DNA from: Reticulitermes speratus
Taxonomy: Eukaryota; Arthropoda; Insecta; Blattodea; Rhinotermitidae
NCBI GenBank assembly: GCA_021186555.1
Contig: JAJKFL010000005.1
Coordinates: 1,533,001-1,597,000, forward strand
DNA length: 64,000 bases
Reading direction: 5' to 3'
Each line of letters begins with the position of its first letter. Position 1 is the stretch's first letter. The notes under the pieces were generated by a model. That model was given only the letters and a program-made list of their open reading frames with translations. It made no database searches and was not told where the DNA came from. The position numbers and the translations under genes were made by a program. Below, piece by piece: positions 11,333 to 22,700 of the stretch.

Positions 11333-12478
11333 CCATTTAAAGCCCAGTGGTTACTATATATACCACCATGTTTAACATTCACAAATTCTACGTTCTGCCC
11401 ACACAGTGTATTTGTGTGTTTTGTGTGGATCTCAGAACAAACAGCGATTATTTCACTGTACAACATTAACTGACTGGTTTGTATAACTGAGACGGAGTGT
11501 GTTTACTGCGCGGTACGGACTGTATTTATGTGTTTTGTGTGGATCTCAGAACAAACAGCGATTATTTCACTGTACAGCATTAACTGACTGGTTTGTATAA
11601 CTGAGACGGAGTGTGTTTACTGCGCGGTACGGACTGTATTTATGTGTTTTGTGTGGATCTCAGAACAAACAGCGATTATTTCACTGTACAGCATTAACTG
11701 ACTGGTTTGTATAACTGAGACGTAGTGTGTTTACTGCGCGGTACGGACTGTATTTATGTGTTTTGTGTGGATCTCAGAACAAACAGCGATTATTTCACTG
11801 TACAACATTAACTGACTGGTTTGTATAACTGAGACGGAGTGTGTTTACTGCGCGGTACGGACTGTATTTATGTGTTTTGTGTGGATCTCAGAACAAACAG
11901 CGATTATTTCACTGTACAACATTAACTGACTGGTTTGTATAACTGAGACGGAGTGTGTTTACTGCGCGGTACGGACTGTATTTATGTGTTTTGTGTGGAT
12001 CTCAGAACAAACAGCGATTATTTCACTGTACAGCATTAACTGACTGGTTTGTATAACTGAGACGTAGTGTGTTTACTGCGCGGTACGGACTGTATTTATG
12101 TGTTTTGTGTGGATCTCAGAACAAACAGCGATTATTTCACTGTACAGCATTAACTGACTGGTTTGTATAACTGAGACGGAGTGTGTTTACTGCGCGGTAC
12201 GGACTGTATTTATGTGTTTTGTGTGGATCTCAGAACAAACAGCGATTATTTCACTGTACAACATTAACTGACTGGTTTGTATAACTGAGACGGAGTGTGT
12301 TTACTGCGCGGTACGGACTGTATTTATGTGTTTTGTGTGGATCTCAGAACAAACAACGATTATTTCACTGTACAGCATTAACTGACTGGTTTGTATAACT
12401 GTGACGTAGTGTGTTTACTGCGCGGTACGAAACCGAGTCTTTATACACATTTCAGGTTTAATCTCATTCCTTAAATGG
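11333..12478 (+). mobile_element. piggyBac-like MITE carrying a 114-bp satellite array
   Basis: The left end CCATTTAAAG (11333) and right end CTTAAATGG (to 12478) are near-perfect inverted termini. TTAA follows on the right and TTGA (one change from TTAA) precedes on the left. Inside are a short unique leader to about 11400 and about nine copies of the 114-bp unit (TTTGTGTGGATCTCAGAACA, AACAGCGATTATTTCACTGT, TTAACTGACTGGTTTGTATA, GACGGAGTGTGTTTACTGCG), then a 45-bp unique tail. It is non-coding and needs a transposase in trans. The superfamily call rests on TTAA and terminus form. Confidence 0.7.
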
Positions 12479-12482
12479 TTAA

Positions 12483-13099
12483 TGAACGCTCAAATGAAAA
12501 GTATGTTTTTATACAAATAATTCATAATCGCTGACAGAAACTGGTGACGTGATGTTCTCCATGCTGCAGTGTTGACTGATTCAGGTACGTGACGTGTTAC
12601 TGACTTCACGTGTCCACGCAGTAGAACTCAGTGTGAGCCACGCTCAGTTCGTTACGGTTCACTACCCTCAGTCAGTTGTTTCCAACTTTAAGTGCAAGGT
12701 TCTGTCAGGAAGTACACTTAAAGTGCACCTTTATTTCCTGCTCCAGTAAGAACAGCTCACATTTACTCGCATTATTAACCCACCAAACTTTCACACAATT
12801 CCCGCCAGAATTATTTACTACATCGTGGGACAAGTTTCCCCATTTCCAGTTGATATCAGACCGTACTGCCTGATATCAGCCATCGCATTACAACTGTTTA
12901 CAACTCGCGATAGACTTTACCTTTGCGACCGCCAAGATCTTGCGTTACCGCTGTGATCTGTTGCTAGTCGCTCGACGAGGAATTCTCCTGATGTAGTCAC
13001 AATTGGTGTAGGTTCTTTATTTACGAAGTAATACGGCACGTAAACTTATTTTCTGACCGATTTTGTATTATCCATACTGTTGCACAGATCTGGTTATAC
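12483..13099. other. Intergenic, no feature recognised
   Basis: No credible coding region or repeat was seen here. Confidence 0.4.
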
Positions 13100-13149
13100 G
13101 AGGGCTAGTCAAAAAAGAGTGAGAATGAATTTATTACTCAGCAAATACG

Positions 13150-13566
13150 TTAGGCAGAGTCCAACTTGATATGGTCTTTTTCAAAGTAGTCCCCATCGAG
13201 CTGTATGCACTTGGTCCAACGTGTCTGCCAGTCCTGGAAGACGTGCTGGAACCCATTTTTTGACATCGTCTTCAGAACCGCCTCCGCCCTCTTCAGAACG
13301 GCCGTTGAGGAGTCGAAACGCTGGCCCCGCAGCTCCGATTTCAGGCGAGGAAACAGAAAAAAGTCACACGGAGCAAGGTCCGGGCTGTACGGAGGGTGTG
13401 GCACACATTCGATGTTTTTTCGGGCTAAATATTGGGCAACAACGTTCGAAACGTGAGGGCGTGCATTATCGTGGTGTAGGCGCCAACGAGATGGATGCAG
13501 CTCAGGGCGTTTTCGTCGGATGTGTTCGGCCAGGGTCTTCAAAACTGTCACTGCCCGAAAAAACAT
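13150..13566 (-). pseudogene. Mariner transposase C-terminal half (DD34D), fragment
   Basis: The ORF of 138 codons contains HHDNARPHVS (second catalytic Asp) and PYSPDLAPCDFFLFPRLK (third Asp). Exactly 34 residues separate the two Asp, the mariner DD34D signature. It ends normally (GDYFEKDHIKLDSA, stop) next to the terminal repeat. The apparent start lies in the opposite arm of the palindrome and is not the native start. The N-terminal DNA-binding part is missing. Confidence 0.88.
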
Positions 13567-13810
13567 CGAATGTGTGCCGCACCCTCCGTACAGCCCGGCC
13601 TTGCTCCGTGTGACTTTTTTCTGTTTCCTCGCCTGAAATCGGAGCTGCGGGGCTAGCGTTTCGACTCCTCAACGGCCGTTCTGAAGAGGGCGGAGGCGGT
13701 TCTGAAGACGATGTCAAAAAATGGGTTCCAGCACGTCTTCCAGGACTGGCAGACACGTTGGACCAAGTGCATACAGCTCGATGGGGACTACTTTGAAAAA
13801 GACCGTATCA
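13553..13810 (+). pseudogene. Second, frameshifted mariner transposase C-terminus
   Basis: This right-arm copy encodes KNIECVPHPPYSP and then loses frame through a one-base deletion relative to the left arm (CGGCCTTG against CGGACCTTG). A later frame reads SKNGFQHVFQDWQTRWTKCI. Otherwise it is nearly identical to the left arm. Confidence 0.75.
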
Positions 13811-14024
13811 AGTTGGACTCTGCCTAACGTATTTGCTGAGTAATAAATTCATTCTCACTCTTTTTTGACTAGCCCTCGTAAATCAGTGCGTAAGTACAGT
13901 TGTCATTAATTCCACAAGTGCTTAAAGAGATTAAGGTGGACGGAGCATTTTCCGTGTACGAGGGACAACAGAAGTGCATTAAGGGTTTAGTGACAAACCG
14001 GAAGGAGACAACGTGGAAGACCAA

Positions 14025-14205
14025 GGCTTAAATGGGAGCATAATATTAAGTGATATTAAAAATTAATGGGAGGGCGTAGAGTGGATTAATCTGGCTTAGG
14101 AAAGCCTCAAGTGGCAGTCTGTTGTGAACACGGGTTTATAAAATGCGGGAAATTTCTTCACTAGCTGAGAAACTGTCAGCTTCTTAGACAAAACTGTGCT
14201 TTATG
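14025..14205 (+). pseudogene. Decayed non-LTR element 3' end
   Basis: Resembles the better copy ending at 61822, with shared runs of the type ATGGGAGCATAATATTAA, GTGGATTAATCTGGC and GCGGGAAATTTCTTCACTAG. Heavily mutated, with no ORF. Confidence 0.5.
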
Positions 14206-14216
14206 AAGTTAGTTAC

Positions 14217-14400
14217 GTAGGCACGGTTCAGGCGGTTAGTCGCCGGCCTCTCACCGCGACCGCAGAGGCCCGGGTTCGATCCCGGCGCAGTCCATGTGGG
14301 ATTTGTGGTAGACACAGTGAGACTGGAACAGGTTTTTCCCCCCGAGTACTTCGGTTTTCACGTGTCAATTTCATTCCACCGGTGCTCCATTACACGGAAA
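14217..14400 (+). mobile_element. tRNA-derived SINE, family E
   Basis: The A-box region GGTTCAGGCGGTTAGTCGCC and the B box GGGTTCGATCCCGGC are well preserved. The body reads CAGTCCATGTGGGATTTGTG then ATTTCATTCCACCGGTGCTC. The 3' tail is lost after GCTCCATTACACGG. The head is a diagnostic tRNA-like promoter, not a functional tRNA gene. Confidence 0.75.
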
Positions 14401-14940
14401 AACGAAAAAACACTAATCATCTTCGTCACAGGGTTGTACAATAAGCCTTAAAGCTGCGGTGCGTACGTAGCTTCTGCTGCGGGCCCTTCACAACAACAAA
14501 AAACCGTTCCTACAACTTGTATATTTGACAAACATTGTCCTCCTGTTCGTTTCCCACCTGCTGTCGATAAAGGTGACACAAGTCATGGCAATCGCCAATT
14601 CCCACGACTCGTTCACAAGGCTAGATATTTTGCCCCGAGCTCTGAGCGAGTGCGAATGTCTGCCAAATAAACCAGTCGTGGGAACAACATGACACTTATT
14701 TACCAGGCTCCTCGTACAATGCTCAGTTATTGGCACATATGTCAAATATACCGGTCGTGGGAACGCAGCAGCTGTAGTGTGTCAGGCTGGACTGTACAGC
14801 GCTCGGCTTGCCTGTCAGGCTATGTATGTATGTTCATGTTGTAAGGACAGACTGCGGGTTGACTGACGTCCATGAAGGGCTGCTGCTGAAGTTGTAACAG
14901 ATGAAGGTGAAGGTGAAGTTGTGCCATGAAAGCGTGTGGA
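14401..14940. other. Intergenic, nothing recognised
   Basis: No ORF longer than chance expectation and no repeat that I can name. Confidence 0.35.
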
Positions 14941-14954
14941 AGAGTGGAGCTATA

Positions 14955-15219
14955 TTTTTTTTTTTTTCAATAGCTCGACAGCCCCTTGGGGGCCTAGGCC
15001 GCCTCATTTTTCGAGGCCTCACGATCACACTTTAGACACACCACACTCGGTAGGACTCCTCTGGACGAGTGATCAGCCCGTCGCAGAGACCTCTACCTGA
15101 CAACACACAACACTCACAAGAGACAGACAGACATGCCCCCGGCGGGATTCGAACCCACAATCCCAGTAAGCGATCGGCCGTAGACCGACGTCTTAGACCG
15201 CGCGGCCACTGGGATCGGC
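14955..15219 (-). mobile_element. tRNA-derived SINE, family B, with TSD
   Basis: On the minus strand: head CCCAGTGGCCGCGCGGTCTA (A box), GGGTTCGAATCCCGCC (B box), body TTGTGAGTGTTGTGTGTTGT and GGGCTGATCACTCGTCCAGA, then GGCGGCCTAGGCCCCCAAGG and a poly-A tail (the T run at 14955). It is flanked by AGAGTGGAGCTATA (14941) and AGAGTGGAGATATA (15220), a 14-bp target duplication with one mismatch. A second copy is at 19438-19693. Confidence 0.88.
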
Positions 15220-15234
15220 AGAGTGGAGATATAG

Positions 15235-15970
15235 CTCCTTTAATTCTTAACTTCGGCACTAGATACACGTGTGCGGTCATCGTCACCCTTCGGCCGCTTT
15301 ACTCCTAGTTAAAGAGCTCCTTGTACCCACTGAATATGACGCTGTAAGGCCCCACAGCCTGTGTGGACGTTTCGGACTATAAGTTCAAATTTCTTCCCGC
15401 GTGAAGTCGTGTGTCTGGTACACATTGCTGCAATAAACTGCGATTTTTCGTCGTGTGAAGCCACATCTGTCTCTGGTCCTTGGTTTGACCTGAGCACGTG
15501 TCCTGTTGTAGGATGCCCGTAGCAGGCCCACGCAAACTGCTGTAAGTTTCAGCCACACCAGATGACAAGTGTTTGTGCGAACACACCCATGCTGTGTGTC
15601 ATACAGATAGACTACTATGCACTTCTGAAGGCCAAAGTTCTCCAGCAAGGCTGCTGGAAGCCAGCAGAACCTCCAACCGGTTGACACCAACTGCAGGTGC
15701 TGTTTATACCGGCGTATCGGTCAATGTCAAGTTCAGAGTTGTGGCTGTTTAGTGGCTGGAACCTGTAATACAAGAGTGTCGTAACTCTAACTCCATTGAG
15801 CAGAGACCTTCTATAGAAGCTAATAGTTCCTCAGCTAGTCGAGAATTTTTTCTACATTTTATGGAACTCGAACGTTCATTACCGTATTCACAACAGCCCG
15901 ACAATTGTACCTATCCTGAACCTGATCAATTCAGTATACTTTCTCTCTCCCATACTGTTACTTTAAAATA
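15235..15970. other. Intergenic, nothing recognised
   Basis: A minus-strand ORF of about 100 codons (15385-15690) has no motif or family resemblance that I can identify and is probably chance. Confidence 0.35.
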
Positions 15971-16800
15971 CTGTACTTCTGTTAGTGTCAAGTGCAGTAC
16001 GTCTAAATTGTGTGGTGCACTGTACTTCTGTTAGTGTCAAGTGCAGTACGTCTAAATTGTGTGGTGCACTGTACTTCTGTTAGTGTCAAGTGCAGTACGT
16101 CTAAATTGTGTGGTGCACTGTACTTCTGTTAGTGTCAAGTGCAGTACGTCTAAATTGTGTGGTGCACTGTACTTCTGTTAGTGTCAAGTGCAGTACGTCT
16201 AAATTGTGTAGTGCACTGTACTTCTGTTAGTGTCAAGTGCAGTACGTCTAAATTGTGTAGTGCACTGTACTTCTGTTAGTGTCAAGTGCAGTACGTCTAA
16301 ATTGTGTAGTGCACTGTACTTCTGTTAGTGTCAAGTGCGGTACGTCTAAATTGTGCGTGCTGTGTAGTGCACTGTACTTCTGTTAGTGTCAAGTGCAGTA
16401 CGTCTAAATTGTGCGTGCCTGTGTAGTGCACTGTACTTCTGTTAGTGTCAAGTGCAGTACGTCTAAATTGTGCAGTGCCTGTGTAGTGCACTGTACTTCT
16501 GTTAGTGTCAAGTGCAGTACGTCTAAATTGTGTAGTGCACTGTACTTCTGTTAGTGTCAAGTGCGGTACGTCTAAATTGTGCAGTGCCTGTGTAGTGCAC
16601 TGTACTTCTGTTAGTGTCAAGTGCAGTACGTCTAAATTGTGCAGTGCCTGTGTAGTGCACTGTACTTCTGTTAGTGTCAAGTGCAGTACGTCTAAATTGT
16701 GCAGTGCCTGTGTAGTGCACTGTACTTCTGTTATGTCAAGTGCAGTACGTCTAATGTGCGTGCCTGTGTAGTGCACTGTACTTTGTAGTGTCAGTGCAGT
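15971..16800. repeat. 49/57-bp minisatellite, about 16 copies
   Basis: The basic unit is CTGTACTTCTGTTAGTGTCA, AGTGCAGTACGTCTAAATTG then TGTGGTGCA (49 bp). From about 16340 most units are lengthened to about 57 bp by an extra GCAGTGCCTG-like insertion before TGTAGTGCA. The last two copies show several single-base losses. Long ORFs in either strand are artefacts. Confidence 0.9.
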
Positions 16801-16867
16801 ACTTTTCATTATTTTTTACATTGCCAGCTCTGATCGGAGACCGATAAAACTTCTGGAATCGCGGTTG

Positions 16868-17035
16868 CTTGTTAGAATTTGGGGAAGACGAGGGAGAAGA
16901 AGTAAGCAGCTACTGGATGACCTTAAGGAAAAGAGGAGATACTGGAAATTGAAAGAGGAAGCACTAGATCGCACCCTGTGGAGAACTTGCTTTGGAAGAG
17001 GTTACGGACCTGTCGTAAGACAGACTTCAGAATGA
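16868..17035 (+). pseudogene. Non-LTR retrotransposon C-terminal fragment
   Basis: Encodes GRRGRRSKQLLDDLKEKRRY, WKLKEEALDRTLWRTCFGRG and YGPVVRQTSE, then stops. It is the same peptide tail as at 1203-1440 on the other strand. Only the last 55 or so residues remain. Confidence 0.72.
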
Positions 17036-17049
17036 ATGAATGGTATGCA

Positions 17050-17210
17050 ATAATACCTTTGGTGTGAGTGAGTGAGTCACACCTTGGTTGCCATGGCAAC
17101 AATTGTTACCGTGCTGTGTTCTCTGTTAGGTACGCACTTTTACACCATGATTGCTATGGCAACCATTTTTACTGGACTGTGAGTTCTCTACGAGGTACGC
17201 GCGGTTAGCG
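17050..17210 (+). repeat. Two-copy direct repeat of about 75 bp
   Basis: ACCTTGGTTGCCATGGCAAC...TTCTCTGTTAGGTACGCAC is followed by a diverged copy ACCATGATTGCTATGGCAAC...TTCTCTACGAGGTACGCGC. Probably an old tandem duplication; no function is evident. Confidence 0.45.
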
Positions 17211-17645
17211 AAAAAAATTTAAACGTTCTTTACAAAACAAAAGAACGCTGTATGCGAAAACGACGTCGTCCGTCTGTCCGTCTGTGACTGAGTATCAGCG
17301 ACTAAACCGCTTTTCGGATTCTTATGAAATTCTGTATGAGTTGCTTCTGTATGAGGGTCTGCGCTCTTTTGGGATTTTACGCAGCTTAGGTTGGTAGTCT
17401 GTTGCCGACGTTTTGGGACGCCTATCGGTCCCATCTTCAAGGGTCGAGCAGTCATGAACCCTAAGTACATACACTGATAACACGATTTATGCAAGTGTAA
17501 GCATTAAAAGTTTACGGCCGTTACAACGACTTTAGGTACGTGACTGTACACATATCAACTGGTGAAGTTTTGATGCTGTTAGCAGATTTTGACTAAACAG
17601 TTCGAAGAATGTTTAACTTTTAGAAGTTACAATCAATATACCTGA

Positions 17646-17646
17646 T

Positions 17647-17688
<42 letters not shown>

Positions 17689-17709
17689 TAAAGAGAGAGA
17701 GAGAGAGAA
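17646..17709. repeat. (TA)n(GA)n simple repeat
   Basis: An alternating TA run passes into a GA run interrupted by one AA. Plain microsatellite. Confidence 0.9.
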
Positions 17710-17823
17710 GAGGACTATCACAAAATAGAAATTTGCACTCTGTAGACTTCTTATAATGCGATGTGTAATGCAGGATACAGGTTGATGTAAAAACTCTGTA
17801 ATTTTCGATGTAAGCTCTATATT

Positions 17824-17866
17824 ATCACCCTGACGATGGTTATCTAATAGTCGAAACATGTTGGAG
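17824..17866 (+). ncRNA. Degenerate hammerhead-like motif
   Basis: CTGACGA (17830-17836) and GAAA (17853-17856) bracket a weak, wobble-containing stem. The following CATGTT and stem I are imperfect. It looks like a decayed relative of the motifs at 38541, 47853, 59965 and 60767. Confidence 0.35.
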
Positions 17867-17994
17867 TTACAGTAGAACAGATGGAATTAATAACTAAGTG
17901 TATATGCTGATGGTTGTTGTTTGAATGAAGTGTACCAAATGCGAGTGAGTGATAAGTCGGTTTAATGCAGAAGCTGATGGTCCAGTGTGTAACT

Positions 17995-18085
17995 TTGTAA
18001 GACTGTCCGTGACACAGACACTGTGCATATGTAACATGCACAGTTTCTGTGGCACGGACACTGTGCATATGTAATGCACAGAGCA
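17995..18085 (+). repeat. Short direct duplication (about 45 bp)
   Basis: ACACTGTGCATATGTAA with its flanks occurs twice in tandem with small changes. Minor. Confidence 0.5.
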
Positions 18086-18257
18086 ACAGCGATACCAAAC
18101 AGACAGACGGTGTACAAAAGCAAGTAGCAAGCGACAAATTGCAGTGTCACTGACACACATGTAAATAGTCTGCTGTTTGCTGTGACAGGCTTCATAACTG
18201 GAGCGTGCAGGCTGACGTTTGGCAAACATGTGTTGTGGAGACGCTGCAGGGATGGCG

Positions 18258-19360
18258 GAGTTATGTGGTGTGAAGTTACGTGGTGTGAAGTTATGTGGTG
18301 TGAAGTTATGTGGTGTGAAGTTATGTGGTGTGAAGTTATGTGGTGTGAAGTTATGTGGTGTGAAGTTATGTGGTGTGAAGTTATGTGGTGTGAAGTTATG
18401 TGGTGTGAAGTTATGTGGTGTGAAGTTATGTGGTGTGAAGTTATGTGGTGTGAAGTTATGTGGTGTGAAGTTATGTGGTGTGAAGTTATGTGGTGTGAAG
18501 TTACGTGGTGTGAAGTTACGTGGTGTGAAGTTATCGTGGTGTGAAGTTACGTGGTGTGAAGTTACGTGGTGTGAAGTTAGTGGTGTGAAGTTACGTGGTG
18601 TGAAGTTACGTGGTGTGAAGTTACGTGGTGTGAAGTTACTGTGGTGTGAAGTTACGTGGTGTGAAGTTATGTGGTGTGAAGTTATGTGGTGTGAAGTTAT
18701 GTGGTGTGAAGTTATGTGGTGTGAAGTTATGTGGTGTGAAGTTATGTGGTGTGAAGTTATGTGGTGTGAAGTTACGTGGTGTGAAGTTACGTGGTGTGAA
18801 GTTAGTGGTGTGAAGTTATGTGGTGTGAAGTTATGTGGTGTGAAGTTATGTGGTGTGAAGTTAGTGGTGTGAAGTTACGTGGTGTGAAGTTATGTGGTGT
18901 GAATGTTATGTGGTGTGAAGTTATGTGGTGTGAAGTTACTGTGGTGTGAAGTTACGTGGTGTGAAGTTACGTGGTGTGAAGTTACTGTGGTGTGAAGTTA
19001 TGTGGTGTGAAGTTACGTGGTGTGAAGTTATGTGGTGTGAAGTTATGTGGTGTGAAGTTATGTGGTGTGAAGTTATGTGGTGTGAAGTTATGTGGTGTGA
19101 AGTTATGTGGTGTGAAGTTATGTGGTGTGAAGTTATGTGGTGTGATGTTATGTGGTGTGATGTTATGTGGTGTGAAGTTATGGGTGTGATGTTATGTGGT
19201 GTGAAGTTGATGGTGTGAATTTATGTGGTGTGAAGTTATGTGGTGTGGAATTATGTGGGTGCAAGTTATGGTTGGTGTGAAGTTATGTGGTGTGAAGTTA
19301 TGTGGTGTGAAGTTATGTGGTGTGATGTTATGTGGTGTGAAGTTATGTGGTGTGAAGTTT
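18258..19360. repeat. 15-bp minisatellite, about 73 copies
   Basis: The unit TGTGGTGTGAAGTTA has variants ending ATG or ACG between units. Fifteen is divisible by three, so one frame encodes an endless LCGVK repeat and another WCEVM. There are no codon-level signs of selection and frequent one-base indels, so these are not genes. Immediately followed by a SINE (19438). Confidence 0.95.
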
Positions 19361-19437
19361 CATAAATATGCATTTATTTTCCAAGTTCCGCCCGGTATTA
19401 CGTAATATTCATTACCAGTAGGTAAAGGAGAGGGTGG

Positions 19438-19693
19438 GCCGATCCCAGTGGCCGCGCGGTCTAAGGCGTGGGTCTGCGGCCGCTCGCTTAAAGGGATTGC
19501 GGGTTCGAATCCCTCCGGGGGCATGGATGTCTGTCTGTTGTGAGTGTTGTGTGTTGTCAGGTAGAGGTCTCTGCGACGGGCTGATCACTCGTCCAGAGGA
19601 GTCCTACCGAGTGTGGTGTGTCTGAGTGTGATCGTGAAGCCTCGATAATGAGGCGGCCTAGGCCCCAAGGGGTTGTCAAGCCATTGGAAAAAA
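19438..19693 (+). mobile_element. tRNA-derived SINE, family B, intact with TSD
   Basis: Head with CCCAGTGGCCGCGCGGTCTA (A box) and GCGGGTTCGAATCCCTCC (B box), body GTTGTGAGTGTTGTGTGTTG, GGTAGAGGTCTCTGCGACGG and GGCGGCCTAGGCCCCAAGGG, and a poly-A tail at 19687-19696. AAAGGAGAGGGTGG is found on both sides (19424-19437 and 19694-19707), an exact 14-bp target duplication that indicates a young insertion. Confidence 0.92.
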
Positions 19694-19734
19694 AAAGGAG
19701 AGGGTGGCCATGTCGGGTCTGCCTTTCCAGCTAC

Positions 19735-22700
19735 TACCTGTACTGTCACATACACCTGCACATACTGTCACATACACCTGCACATACTGTCACACAAAGC
19801 TGTCTACATTACTGTCTGTACGGCCTGTCTGTTGCCAAACATCGAGTGTCAAGTGGCTTGGTGCCACTGTCTGTATCAAGTACACATACACCTGCACATA
19901 CTGTCACATACACCTGCACATACTGTCCCACACAAACTCACTGTCTACATTACTGTCTGTACGGCCTGTCTGTTGCCAAACATCAAGTGTCAAGTGGCTT
20001 GGTGCCACTGTCTGTATCAAGTACACATACACCTGCACATACTGTCACATACACCTGCACACATACATGCACACTCACAAACTGTCTACATTACTGTCTG
20101 TACGGCCTGTCTGTTGCCAAACATCAGTGTCAAGTGGCTTGGTGCCACTGTCTGTATCAAGTACACATACACCTGCACATACTGTCACATACACCTGCAC
20201 ATACTGTCACACAAATCTGTCTACATTACTGTCTGTACGGCCTGTCTGTTGCCAAACATCAAGTGTCAAGTGGCTTGGTGCCACTGTCTGTATCAAGTAC
20301 ACATACACCTGCACATACTTCTGTCACACAAATCTGTCTACATTACTGTCTGTACGGCCTGTCTGTTGCCAAACATCGAGTGTCAAGTGGCTTGGTGCCA
20401 CTGTGTGTATCAAGTACACATACACCTGCACATACTGTCCACACAAATATCTGTACTAAAACTTCAATTACTGTCTGTACGGCCTGTCTGTTGCCAAACA
20501 TCGAGTGTCAAGTGGCTTGGTGCCACTGTCTGTATCTCAAGTACACATACACCTGCACATACTGTCACACAAATCTGTCTACATTACTCTCTGTACGGCC
20601 TGTCTGTTGCCAAACATCGAGTGTCAAGTGGCTTGGTGCCACTGTCTGTATCAAGTACACATACACCTGCACATACTGTCACACACAAATCTGTCTACAT
20701 TACTCTCTGTACGGCCTGTCTGTTGCCAAACATCGAGTGTCAAGTGGCTTGGTGCCACTGTCTGTATCAAGTACACATACACCTGCACATACTGTCACAC
20801 AAATCTGTCTACATTACTCTCTGTACGGCCTGTCTGTTGCCAAACATCGAGTGTCAAGTGGCTTGGTGCCACTGTCTGTATCAAGTACACATACACCTGC
20901 ACATACTGTCACATACACCTGCACATACTGTCACATACACCTGCACATACTGTCACATACACCTGCACATACTGTCACACAAAGCTGTTTACATTACTGT
21001 CTGTACGGCCTGTCTGTTGCCAAACATCGAGTGTCAAGTGGCTTGGTGCCACTGTCTGTATCAAGTACACATACACCTGCACATACTGTCACACAAATCT
21101 GTCTACATTACTCTCTGTACGGCCTGTCTGTTGCCAAACATCGAGTGTCAAGTGGCTTGGTGCCACTGTCTGTATCAAGTACACATACACCTGCACATAC
21201 TGTCACACAAATTCTGTCTACATTACTGTCTGTACGGCCTGTCTGTTGCCAAACATCGAGTGTCAAGTGGCTTGGTGCCACTGTCTGTATCAAGTACACA
21301 TACACCTGCACATACTGTCACATACACCTGCACATACTGTCACATACACCTGCACATACTGTCACACAAAGCTGTCTACATTACTGTCTGTACGGCCTGT
21401 CTGTTGCCAAACATCGAGTGTCATGTGGCTTGGTGCCACTGTCTGTATCAAGTACACATACACCTGCACATACTGTCACACAAATCTGTCTACATTACTG
21501 TCTGTACGGCCTGTCTGTTGCCAAACATCGAGTGTCAATTGGCTTGGTGCCACTGTGTGTATCAAGTACACATACACCTGCACATACTGTCACACAATCT
21601 GTCTACATTACTGTCTGTACGGCCTGTCTGTTGCCAAACATCAAGTGTCAAGTGGCTTGGTGCCACTGTCTGTATCAAGTACACATACACCTGCACATAC
21701 TGTCACACAAATCTGTCTACATTACTGTCTGTACGGCCTGTCTGTTGCCAAACATCGAGTGTCAAGTGGCTTGGTGCCACTGTGTGTATCAAGTACACAT
21801 ACACCTGCACATACTGTCACACAAATCTGTCTACATTACTGTCTGTACGGCCTGTCTGTTGCCAAACATCGAGTGTCAAGTGGCTTGGTGCCACTGTCTG
21901 TATCAAGTACACATACACCTGCACATACTGTCACACAAATCTGTCTACATTACTCTCTGTACGGCCTGTCTGTTGCCAAACATCTAGTGTCAAGTGGCTT
22001 GGTGCCACTGTCTGTATCAAGTACACATACACCTGCACATACTGTCACACAAATCTGTCTACATTACTCTCTGTACGGCCTGTCTGTTGCCAAACATCGA
22101 GTGTCAAGTGACTTGGTGCCACTGTCTGTATCAAGTACACATACACCTGCACATACTGTCACACAAATCTGTCTACATAACTCTCTGTACGGCCTGTCTG
22201 TTGCCAAACATCGAGTGTCAAGTGGCTTGGTGCCACTGTCTGTATCAAGTACACATACACCTGCACATACTGTCACATACACCTGCACATACTGTCACAT
22301 ACACCTGCACATACTGTCACATACACCTGCACATACTGTCACACAAAGCTGTCTACATTACTGTCTGTACGGCCTGTCTGTTGCCAAACATCGAGTGTCA
22401 TGTGGCTTGGTGCCACTGTCTGTATCAAGTACACATACACCTGCACATACTGTCACACAAATCTGTCTACATTACTGTCTGTACGGCCTGTCTGTTGCCA
22501 AACATCGAGTGTCAAGTGGCTTGATGCCACTGTCTGTATCAAGTACACATACACCTGCACATACTGTCACATACACCTGCACATACTGTCACACAAAGCT
22601 GTCTACATTACTGTCTGTACGGCCTGTCTGTTGCCAAACATCGAGTGTCAAGTGGCTTGGTGCCACTGTCTGTATCAAGTACACATACACCTGCACATAC

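Larger units (their letters stand above)
13100..13878. mobile_element. Palindromic mariner element (two 3' ends head to head)
   Basis: Both ends are the same mariner terminus, CGAGGGCTAGTCAAAAAAGA, each flanked by TA (13098-13099 and 13879-13880). Two arms of about 326 bp (13100-13425 and 13553-13878) are inverted copies with only a handful of differences. They flank a 127-bp spacer that is present once and continues the coding sequence of the left arm. The 5' half of the transposon, including the first catalytic Asp and the helix-turn-helix, is absent, so no active transposase can be made. The junction shares the short string GCCCGAAAAAACAT on both sides. Confidence 0.88.

Noticed and set aside
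15385-15690. 101-codon minus-strand ORF as a host gene
   Set aside because: No start context, signal, domain or splice structure. Length is within chance for this region size.
18182-19405. LCGVK/WCEVM repeat proteins that look like a secreted repeat protein
   Set aside because: 15-bp minisatellite with one-base indels and no promoter, signal peptide or conserved ends.
19438-19520. tRNA-like sequences with A and B boxes (also at 14217, 26330, 56044 and others)
   Set aside because: They are followed by SINE bodies, tails and target duplications, and do not fold as complete tRNAs. They are SINE heads, not tRNA genes.
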